DNA of 5,293 nucleotides from Planctomycetota bacterium (GTDB lineage: Bacteria > Planctomycetota > B129-G9): NCBI GenBank assembly GCA_030622295.1, contig JAUXGI010000115.1, positions 1 to 5,293 of the forward strand, given 5' to 3'. Below, in pieces: positions 1 through 5,283 of the stretch (its first letter is position 1; each line of letters opens with the position of its first letter). The notes below the pieces were generated by a model, which saw nothing but the letters and a program-made list of their open reading frames with translations, was not told where the DNA came from and did no database searches. The translations under genes were made by a program, and so were the position numbers.

Positions 1-2508
1 AGAATTTTCCTGGCGGCTGTTTTTCTCCTCTGGGCGCCGTCCGCCCTGTACGCTGCGCCGCAGGGGCCGTTGCGCCTGGCGGCGGCGCGCCACACGTTCG
101 ACCGCGCCGGCGGATCGCTGACATTCGTGTTCCAGGACGCCGCCGGACGCCCCGCGTCCTCCATCCCTCGGCCCGACGTTACGTATAGCGAGACACGGAG
201 GTACCTGCGTCTCGTGTTCGAAGGCGTTGTCTCGCAACTCGCCGGGGCGAAAGCCGAAGGCACCGCCGTCTCTTCCATCGAAGTGCAGACCCTCCGCGGC
301 AGGACCATCGTTTATGTCTTCCTCAAGAAACCCGTGCGTTATTTTCTCAGGGACTCTCGGCGCACGGGTTCGCTCGTACTTGGACTCTACGATGTCGGCG
401 GCGGCGGCTGCTGGGTGCGCGTGGATGCTCACCACTGGCGCTCCAGCGAAGCGGTCTACCCCTTCTGGGTGGTCCTCAAGAAGGCCGCTGTCATGACGTG
501 TCTGCTGCAGGACGAAACCGGCGCGTATTTCCTCTCAACCACGGGCGCGTACGACAGCCCCGAGCGGGCGGCGCAGGTCAGGGAAACCGTCCAGGCCGTA
601 ATCGACGCTCTCGTTGACGGAGACCTTTTCCAGCCGTCGCGCCCTGTGGCATCGGTGTGCACGGTGGCGGACGCCGCCGGCGTTTCAGACCTGCCCGTCC
701 CTGCGGGCGAACTCGCGGAGCAAATCAACGCGCTTGTCGAGAAACTTCCTGACGACCCCGCGGACATCCACGCCGGCATGCGCCACGAAAGAATCAGCGA
801 CACCATGCGCGAACTGGTGAAAATCGGCCGGCCGGCCGTACCCGCGCTCGCCCTTGCCACGACTTCAAGAGACGACCGCCTTCGCCGCACGGCGCTTCTG
901 ACACTGTCGGCGATAGGGGGCGGGGACGTGGAGCAGTTTCTCATCGACGGCCTTCAGGAATCCGAGCCCGCCGTCAGGCAGGAAATGGTCCTGGCGCTGG
1001 AGCGGCTGCCGCTGACACGCGCGGTGCTCGTCGCGCTCGACCACTCGCTTCAGGACGGCGACAAGTGGGTGCGCTTTTTCGCCGCGCGGGCGCTCACCCG
1101 TGCGTGGGCGCCGGCTGCGGTACCCGTGATGATGAAACTCCTGGCCGACGACGAAGTGCGCGACGAGGCGGCGGACATCATCCACCGTCACATCGCCGCC
1201 GAGGTCTCCTCGGAGATTTTCGCCGGTATGACCGAAGAAAAAACCGGTGCGACCATCAGGAAACTCCTTGCCGACTGGGAGGTCAACAGGGAGTTCGTCA
1301 TGCCGGCGCTCTCGCTCGCGGATTCCGCGGACATTCTCGAACGGGTATTCGGGCGCATATATAAGGGGGGCAGGGTACGCTGCCGCGTTGACGAAAAGAG
1401 CGGCGAGGTGGTAATGGCGCGGCGCGGCCATGAGGCCGGCTCGCGGGACGTGAAACGCAGTCGAGTCCGCATCGTGCAGCACATGGTTGGCAACCTTGAC
1501 AGCGACGCCGCACTCGAAGAAGTCGTCATCGTCGGCGAAGAGGGCTCCGTGCCGTCGGACATGGCCGTGCTGGATGACCCGCACCATCGCGGTGCCGTGC
1601 TCTGGATTCGGTCGCTTGACGCAAACGCGCCGACCGGGGGCGCACGCGCCTGCCTGGCGGATGCCGACGGCGACGGCGTGTGCGAAATCATTCTCATGGT
1701 CATGACGAAAATTCGCGGCGCGCGAAACGTCAGGGCCGCCATATACCGCCGGAGCGGGGACGGCTTCCATGCCGTCTTCTCCGGTGACGTCTTCAAAGAG
1801 GAAAAGCCGCAAGGGCGTTTCGACCGGCCGAAGGAAAAACGCTCGTTCATCAGGTTTGAGCGCTGCAAAGACCGACCGCCGAAACTGGTCCTCGATGTGA
1901 TAACCAGAACCGGCACGGGGAACAACGCGAGTGTCTCAGGCGAAACCGTGACGCACGAATGGAAAGACGGAGCCTATGATATGTCCGAAACCGCGGTTCA
2001 TGCACCCTCCGGTGAAACGGAAGGGGGAGACGTTCAACCCGGGCAAACGCGAAGCACGGTGGAAATCATCGTCGACAAGTCCGACGGGAAACTCTACGTC
2101 TATATCGACGGCGGGTTGAAGAAGACATACGACGCGAAGTTCGGCTCCGTCGAAGGCGACAAGGAAATCGAGGGGGACCGGAAAACCCCGGAAGGGGAAT
2201 TCTACATTTGCGTGAAGAATCCGCACAGCCGTTATCATCTGTCACTTGGGCTGAGTTATCCCGGCAGGGAAGACGCCGAGCGAGGCCTGCGTGAGGGGCT
2301 GATTACGAAGGAGCAGCACGACAGGATAGTCGGGGCGATTGAGCGCAGGGCCGTCCCGCCGTGGAAGACGCGCCTCGGCGGCGAGATTTTCATCCACGGA
2401 TACTCCGGCCCCGGCGGGACTCTCGGCTGCATTGCGCTGAGCGACGAAGATATCGAGGAACTCTATAAAATCGCGAATGTTGGAACAAGGGTAGTAATAA
2501 GACCGTGA
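1..2508 (+). CDS. Exported HEAT-repeat / YkuD L,D-transpeptidase, 5' end outside window
   Basis: The frame is open from base 1 to the TGA at 2506-2508, giving 835 residues (numbered here from base 1), so the true start is upstream. Residues 1-18 look like the hydrophobic core and cleavage site of a signal peptide (core RIFLAAVFLLWAPSA, cut near LYA/AP), so the protein should act outside the cytoplasmic membrane. Residues about 30-190 are beta-rich and only vaguely recall AMIN domains. Residues about 275-398 form about four HEAT-like helical repeats. Acidic loops NLDSD (498-502) and DADGDG (554-559) recall FG-GAP or EF-hand calcium sites. Residues about 685-835 are a YkuD domain, with GDRKTPEG (725-732), IHG with His799, and TLGCIAL with the predicted nucleophile Cys810. 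Known YkuD enzymes make 3-3 peptidoglycan cross-links or attach proteins to the wall; YafK/DpaA-like members instead cleave such links, so the direction of the reaction is uncertain. The stop overlaps ftsW by four bases. Confidence 0.9.
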   Translation, partial: RIFLAAVFLLWAPSALYAAPQGPLRLAAARHTFDRAGGSLTFVFQDAAGRPASSIPRPDVTYSETRRYLRLVFEGVVSQLAGAKAEGTAVSSIEVQTLRGRTIVYVFLKKPVRYFLRDSRRTGSLVLGLYDVGGGGCWVRVDAHHWRSSEAVYPFWVVLKKAAVMTCLLQDETGAYFLSTTGAYDSPERAAQVRETVQAVIDALVDGDLFQPSRPVASVCTVADAAGVSDLPVPAGELAEQINALVEKLPDDPADIHAGMRHERISDTMRELVKIGRPAVPALALATTSRDDRLRRTALLTLSAIGGGDVEQFLIDGLQESEPAVRQEMVLALERLPLTRAVLVALDHSLQDGDKWVRFFAARALTRAWAPAAVPVMMKLLADDEVRDEAADIIHRHIAAEVSSEIFAGMTEEKTGATIRKLLADWEVNREFVMPALSLADSADILERVFGRIYKGGRVRCRVDEKSGEVVMARRGHEAGSRDVKRSRVRIVQHMVGNLDSDAALEEVVIVGEEGSVPSDMAVLDDPHHRGAVLWIRSLDANAPTGGARACLADADGDGVCEIILMVMTKIRGARNVRAAIYRRSGDGFHAVFSGDVFKEEKPQGRFDRPKEKRSFIRFERCKDRPPKLVLDVITRTGTGNNASVSGETVTHEWKDGAYDMSETAVHAPSGETEGGDVQPGQTRSTVEIIVDKSDGKLYVYIDGGLKKTYDAKFGSVEGDKEIEGDRKTPEGEFYICVKNPHSRYHLSLGLSYPGREDAERGLREGLITKEQHDRIVGAIERRAVPPWKTRLGGEIFIHGYSGPGGTLGCIALSDEDIEELYKIANVGTRVVIRP
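2487..2491 (+). promoter_or_regulatory. Weak, distant ribosome binding site for ftsW
   Basis: AAGGG lies inside the 3' end of the transpeptidase gene, 13 bases before the GTG at 2505. The spacing is longer than the usual 5-10 bases and the start codon is not ATG. Together with the GTGA overlap this suggests that ftsW is translated mainly by ribosomes finishing the upstream gene. No other ATG, GTG or TTG in the same frame is visible nearby upstream. Confidence 0.4.
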
Positions 2509-3755
2509 AATTATCTCCGCTTTTTGCTCGCAACCTGCTCGTTGTCTGCGTCGTCTCGCTGCTCGCGGTCGGCGTGGTCGAGACCTTCAGCGCCAGCGGA
2601 GCGAGGTGTGAATACAGTTTGCAGGACGGCACCATCCGCCTGCGACAGCACGTCACGCATCTGTCCATGGGACTGGCGGCGCTGTTCGTGATGATGATTG
2701 TCCCGCAGGAGAGCCTCCGGCGGCTGCGCACGCCCATCACCGTCGCGGCGCTGCTGTTGCTCCTGCTCGTCCTCATACCCGGTGTCGGCACGCAGCAGAA
2801 CACGGAGTCGCGAAGGTGGTTCAGCATCTTTGGGATGAGTTTCCAGCCTTCGGAGTTCGCCAAACTGGCACTCCTCATCTTCCTTGCCTCGTGGGCGGCG
2901 GGTCCGGGCGACAGGCTGAAGCAGTTCCACCCGGGCTTCACCGTGCCGGCGGCGGTTGTGCTCATCTCGGTTTTCCTGGTGCTCGTCGAGGTCGATAAGG
3001 GCACGGCCGTCTTCATCCTGATATTGGGGGCGGGCGTGCTCGTTGTCGCCGGTGCAAGGCTGCGATTCTTCGTGCCGGTGGGTGTTGGAGTCCTGCTTCT
3101 GGGGCTCCTTGCGCTGGGGGTCGCCGCGCTTTTCGCACCCGGTCGGGTAAACAGGGAACTCTGCCAGACGCGGGATAGAGTGGAGATAGTCCTGAACAAC
3201 CTCCGACCGGAGGATGAGCGGAAAGACCTGGGCGGCAAAAACTGGCAACTGGACCAGTCGATGATAGCGCTGACCGAGGGCGGCTGGACCGGCACGGGAC
3301 CGGGCAAGGGCAAGCAGCAGTTGTTCTTCCTGCCGGAAAGCGACTCCGATTTCATCTTCGCAATAATCGGCCAGGAACTGGGCTTTCTCGGAGCGTCGCT
3401 TGTGGTCCTGTTGTTCGCGCTCTTTGTGCTCTGCGGGTTCAGTATCGCTTTGGCCGCCGCCGACAGGTTCAGCGCGCTCCTGACCATCGGTCTTACCGGC
3501 TGGATAGGCTTGCAGGCATTTATCAACATCGGCGTGGTGACGGGCAGCCTGTTTCAGACAGGCATAGCCCTGCCTTTCATAACGCGCGGCGGAACGGCGA
3601 TGATAGTGTGCCTGGCCGCGGTGGGGGTAATAGTCGGCGTCGCGAACCGGACGGTCTCACGCCGCTGCACCCGGCCCCCCGTCAAGGAGCGCAAGGCAAA
3701 AACACTCCGCCGGAAGAAACCCGTCGTCGCCAGAGACTTCGCCTTGAAATCCTGA
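2505..3755 (+). CDS. ftsW: SEDS-family peptidoglycan glycosyltransferase FtsW
   Basis: This 416-residue polytopic membrane protein has the SEDS fold signature. SEDS proteins polymerise lipid II into glycan strands with a partner class B PBP; FtsW does this at the division septum. Visible motifs are RRWFSIFG..FQPSEFAK (103-120), EVDKGTA (162-168), the QS.IAL..GGWTGTGPGKG loop (251-269), LPESDSDFIF (276-285) and NIGVVTG...LPFITRGGT (341-364). Asp282 aligns with the essential Asp of the LPExxTDFIF motif in FtsW and RodA. About ten hydrophobic segments are evident, and the C-terminal tail (383-411) is strongly basic, as expected for the cytoplasmic side. The GTG start is chosen because it gives a natural N-terminus just before the first membrane segment (residues 11-27) and overlaps the upstream stop as GTGA. 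FtsW is preferred to RodA or SpoVE because murG follows. Several normally conserved positions differ (see findings). Confidence 0.93.
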   Translation: MKLSPLFARNLLVVCVVSLLAVGVVETFSASGARCEYSLQDGTIRLRQHVTHLSMGLAALFVMMIVPQESLRRLRTPITVAALLLLLLVLIPGVGTQQNTESRRWFSIFGMSFQPSEFAKLALLIFLASWAAGPGDRLKQFHPGFTVPAAVVLISVFLVLVEVDKGTAVFILILGAGVLVVAGARLRFFVPVGVGVLLLGLLALGVAALFAPGRVNRELCQTRDRVEIVLNNLRPEDERKDLGGKNWQLDQSMIALTEGGWTGTGPGKGKQQLFFLPESDSDFIFAIIGQELGFLGASLVVLLFALFVLCGFSIALAAADRFSALLTIGLTGWIGLQAFINIGVVTGSLFQTGIALPFITRGGTAMIVCLAAVGVIVGVANRTVSRRCTRPPVKERKAKTLRRKKPVVARDFALKS

Positions 3756-3764
3756 AACCTGAAA
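3751..3764 (+). repeat. Tandem CCTGAAA heptamers at the ftsW stop
   Basis: Two exact tandem copies of CCTGAAA (3751-3757 and 3758-3764) overlap the ftsW stop codon (TGA 3753-3755) and end three bases before the inverted-repeat element. A further near-copy, CCTGAAG, lies on the other side of the element at 3945-3951. The same heptamer in reverse orientation fills the loop of the hairpin after murG. Confidence 0.7.
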
Positions 3765-3794
3765 CGAGTGTGTCTCAGAAAAGTGGGTGAACCT

Positions 3795-3814
3795 TTCCCT
3801 GGCACAAGAGGGAA
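3795..3814 (+). other. Small stem-loop inside the element, left side
   Basis: TTCCCT (3795-3800) and AGGGAA (3809-3814) are perfect 6-bp arms around an 8-base loop, just inside the left terminal repeat. It does not compete with the other internal stems, so it adds to the overall foldback. Confidence 0.4.
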
Positions 3815-3836
3815 GGGGGTCAGACGCTGAGGAGGC

Positions 3837-3864
3837 GGGCCGTCCGCCTCAGGCGGATCGGCCC
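3837..3864 (+). other. Central GC-rich hairpin of the element
   Basis: GGGCCG plus TCCGCC (3837-3848) pairs with GGCGGA plus CGGCCC (3852-3857 and 3859-3864). The loop is TCA and there is one bulged T at 3858, so 12 base pairs form almost without interruption. It sits near the middle of the 167-bp element and would be the tip of a foldback of the whole element. In RNA it would be very stable and could pause or partly terminate transcription between ftsW and murG, although no U-tract follows. Confidence 0.6.
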
Positions 3865-3902
3865 GACGGGAAGGGTCTGACTCCCCGTCCACCACAATCA
3901 CC

Positions 3903-3922
3903 AAAGTGGCCTTACCCACTTT
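3903..3922 (+). other. Local stem-loop at the right end of the element
   Basis: AAAGTGG (3903-3909) and CCACTTT (3916-3922) are perfect 7-bp arms around a 6-base loop. The right arm is part of the terminal inverted repeat, so this local hairpin and the end-to-end pairing of the element exclude each other. Confidence 0.45.
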
Positions 3923-3957
3923 TCTGAGATACACCCATCTGGAACCTGAAGTATGTA

Positions 3958-3963
3958 TAAGGA
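3958..3963 (+). promoter_or_regulatory. Ribosome binding site that decides the murG start
   Basis: TAAGGA, with core AAGGA ending at 3963, lies 10 bases before the ATG at 3974. The upstream in-frame ATG at 3953 has no comparable site and would place this sequence inside the coding region. This supports 3974 as the start of MurG. Confidence 0.65.
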
Positions 3964-3973
3964 CGAAAATAAT

Positions 3974-5113
3974 ATGAAAGTGATTTTCGCGGGAGGAGGG
4001 ACGGGGGGACATCTGTACCCCGGCATAGCGCTGGCCGAAGAGATATTGCGCCGCCGACCGGACGCCGCAATCCTGTTTGTCGCCGCGGGACGGCCCGTGG
4101 AGCAGCGCATCCTGAAGAGGTATTCGTTTGACCATACCGTAATAGCGGCGCCTCGCAGCGGAGGCTCGCCCGCGCAAAAGGCGCTGATGGTTCCCCGGCT
4201 CGGAGTGGCCGTATTGAAGGCGCGCGTGCTGTTGCGGGAGTTCGAGCCTGACATCATCGTCGGACTGGGCGGCTACGCATCCGTGCCCGTTGTGGGGGCC
4301 GCGAGGAGACGCACACCCGTATTCCTGATAGAGCAGAACGCCGTGCCCGGCCGCGTCACGCGGAAACTGTTTCGAAAGGCGCGCAGGATCTTCACGCAGT
4401 TCGACCGCACCGCCGAACTGCTTCCAAACCGGGCGCCGTGCCTGAAGACCGGCACGCCCGTGCGGCGTGAACTGCTGGAAGGCGACCGGGCGCAGGCCGC
4501 GGCATACTTCCGCCTGTCTCCCCGTAAAAAGACCGTGCTCGTCACCGGAGGCAGCCAGGGCGCGCGAGGCGTGAACGAAATCATCGCGGAGATACTGCCC
4601 CGCCTGGAACGCCGCAGGAAGAACCTTCAGATACTGCATCAGACCGGCAGCCTGGACTATCGTGTGGTTCGCCGCATTTACGCCCGAACAAAGATACGGG
4701 CCCACATCGCGCGGATGATTGAAAGGATGGACCTGGCGTACGCGATGGCGGATGTCGTCGTGTGCAGGGCGGGTGGTACCACCATCGCGGAATTGACCGC
4801 GCTCGGGCTGCCCTCCATTCTCGTTCCGTACCCGTATTCACTGGACCGGGACCAGCACGAAAACGCGGGGCAACTGGTCAAGCGCGGCGCGGCGTTCATG
4901 GTGGAGCAATCGGACACGGCCGCACGGGAGACGCGCGAGCGCCTGGAGCGGCTGCTCGATGACAAGGGCTTCGCGGAAGAGATGGGCTTGAGCGCCCGTG
5001 AACTCGGCCGGCCGGAGGCAGGCGAGACGATAGTCTCCGACATCATCAAGACCGTCGGCATGGCGAAGCGCAGAGAGCTCCTGACCATGCACGAGGGCAT
5101 ACTCGTCAGGTGA
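3974..5113 (+). CDS. murG: UDP-GlcNAc:lipid I N-acetylglucosaminyltransferase MurG
   Basis: This 379-residue GT-B enzyme transfers GlcNAc from UDP-GlcNAc to lipid I, making lipid II on the inner face of the membrane; FtsW uses the product. The N-terminus MKVIFAGGGTGGHLYPG carries the first glycine-rich loop, with His13 at the conserved position. Further MurG signatures are VGLGGYASVP (96-105), IEQNAVPGRVTRK (119-131), VTGGSQGARGVNE (190-202), HQTGS (222-226), and the nucleotide-sugar site CRAGGTTIAELTALGLPSILVPYPYS (264-289) followed by DRDQHENA (291-298). The length is close to the usual 350-370, with a slightly long basic C-terminal tail. The start at 3974 is preferred to the ATG at 3953 because it begins exactly at the family N-terminus and has AAGGA upstream. 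The 218-bp gap from ftsW is unusually wide for this cluster and is filled by the repeat element. Confidence 0.96.
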   Translation: MKVIFAGGGTGGHLYPGIALAEEILRRRPDAAILFVAAGRPVEQRILKRYSFDHTVIAAPRSGGSPAQKALMVPRLGVAVLKARVLLREFEPDIIVGLGGYASVPVVGAARRRTPVFLIEQNAVPGRVTRKLFRKARRIFTQFDRTAELLPNRAPCLKTGTPVRRELLEGDRAQAAAYFRLSPRKKTVLVTGGSQGARGVNEIIAEILPRLERRRKNLQILHQTGSLDYRVVRRIYARTKIRAHIARMIERMDLAYAMADVVVCRAGGTTIAELTALGLPSILVPYPYSLDRDQHENAGQLVKRGAAFMVEQSDTAARETRERLERLLDDKGFAEEMGLSARELGRPEAGETIVSDIIKTVGMAKRRELLTMHEGILVR

Positions 5114-5114
5114 A

Positions 5115-5172
5115 AAGCGGGCAACCTGAGAAGTTTCAGGTTTCAGGTTTCAGGTTCTCAAGTTGCCCGTTT
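5115..5172 (+). terminator. Long stem-loop after murG, possible terminator
   Basis: Starting one base after the murG stop, 5115-5132 pairs with 5155-5172 over 18 positions, with one C/A mismatch (5126/5161) and one G-U pair (5117/5170). The 22-base loop is G plus three TTTCAGG heptamers. An A-run before (5113-5116) and T-rich sequence after (TTTCTTT, 5170-5176) give the pattern of an intrinsic, possibly bidirectional terminator. The U-tract is interrupted and the loop is longer than usual, so a repeat-derived hairpin without termination activity is the alternative. Confidence 0.55.
5134..5154 (+). repeat. Three exact tandem TTTCAGG heptamers
   Basis: Copies lie at 5134-5140, 5141-5147 and 5148-5154 with no mismatch. 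They are the reverse complement of the CCTGAAA copies at 3751-3764 and exactly fill the loop of the hairpin after murG. Confidence 0.85.
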
Positions 5173-5184
5173 CTTTCGCGCGCT

Positions 5185-5205
5185 CGGGGAGTCAGCCCCT
5201 TTCCC
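5185..5205 (-). repeat. Second copy of the element's GGGGAGTCAG motif
   Basis: CGGGGAGTCAG (5185-5195) followed by a CCC..TTCCC block matches the reverse complement of 3868-3887 inside the 167-bp element. The two differ by one substitution and one inserted base over 21 positions. The terminal inverted repeats are absent here, so this is either a solo internal motif, a decayed copy, or part of a different element of the same family. Confidence 0.5.
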
Positions 5206-5206
5206 G

Positions 5207-5230
5207 GCGGCCCCTGGCCGCTCTTATACT
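5207..5230 (+). terminator. Compact GC-rich hairpin followed by T-rich sequence
   Basis: GCGGCC (5207-5212) and GGCCGC (5216-5221) form a perfect 6-bp stem around a CCT loop, extendable by a G-U pair. TCTTATACTTT follows. It looks like a weak intrinsic terminator, or part of the neighbouring repeat. Confidence 0.35.
5225..5230 (+). promoter_or_regulatory. Possible -10 box for a gene beyond the window
   Basis: TATACT matches the sigma-70 -10 consensus at five of six positions. It is followed by AT-richer sequence, a 6-bp stem (CTCGGA 5246-5251 / TCCGAG 5259-5264) and a purine-rich stretch. No convincing -35 box is seen 16-18 bases upstream, where the sequence is GC-rich hairpin, so support is weak. 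Confidence 0.2.
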
Positions 5231-5277
5231 TTCGGTTTGCATGACCTCGGAAATAATGTCCGAGAAGAGAGGACGCG

Positions 5278-5283
5278 AAAGGA
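5278..5283 (+). promoter_or_regulatory. Possible ribosome binding site of a gene starting past the window
   Basis: AAAGGA is followed by ten bases to the end of the window, the normal spacing to a start codon at or just after base 5294. The purine-rich run from 5262 on also contains GAGAGGA (5267-5273). Only sequence beyond the window can confirm this. Confidence 0.25.

Larger units (their letters stand above)
3768..3934. mobile_element. MITE/REP-like non-coding element with terminal inverted repeats
   Basis: This 167-bp element fills most of the ftsW-murG gap. Its ends, 3768-3790 and 3912-3934, are inverted repeats matching at 21 of 23 positions, with an uninterrupted 16-bp core (TCTCAGAAAAGTGGGT at 3773-3788). 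Inside are nested arms GGGGGTCAGAC (3815-3825) and GTCTGACTCCCC (3875-3886), and a central GC-rich hairpin. It holds no plausible gene. Short non-autonomous elements of this form are usually moved by a transposase encoded elsewhere. The GGGGTCAGAC-type arms recall repeats associated with IS200-like REP (RAYT) transposases, but that link is from memory and is an inference. No exact target-site duplication abuts the ends; only an 8-bp AACCTGAA flanks it at a short distance (3756-3763 and 3943-3950). It could also be a structured RNA element in the operon mRNA. Confidence 0.7.

Noticed and set aside
825..837. GGCCGGCCGGCC palindromic run in the transpeptidase gene
   Set aside because: It is explained by Gly-Arg-Pro-Ala codons in GC-rich sequence.
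865..1925. Overlapping minus-strand open frames within the transpeptidase gene
   Set aside because: Two mutually overlapping frames are both antisense to a gene with clear domains; the His/Arg-rich and Ser-rich compositions are typical shadow translations.
2390..3529. Long minus-strand open frame opposite ftsW (379 codons)
   Set aside because: It lies wholly over the strongly supported ftsW and transpeptidase genes, and its translation is rich in Ser, Arg, Thr and Pro with no recognisable motif, as expected from antisense GC-rich coding DNA.
3608..3790. 60-codon plus-strand open frame at the end of ftsW running into the element
   Set aside because: It is out of frame with ftsW, has Arg/Pro/Gly-rich shadow composition, has no ribosome binding site and ends within the terminal inverted repeat.
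3751..3951. CRISPR-like array in the repeat region
   Set aside because: The repeats are 7-bp heptamers and a single pair of inverted ends, with no regularly spaced 25-40 bp direct repeats and no cas genes.
3954..3961. TATAAG-like -10 sequence before murG
   Set aside because: No -35 box lies at the right distance, and the resulting transcript would begin after the murG ribosome binding site.
3554..4705. Long minus-strand open frame across the gap and murG (383 codons)
   Set aside because: It reads through the inverted-repeat element and the antisense strand of murG, with low-complexity composition and no motifs.
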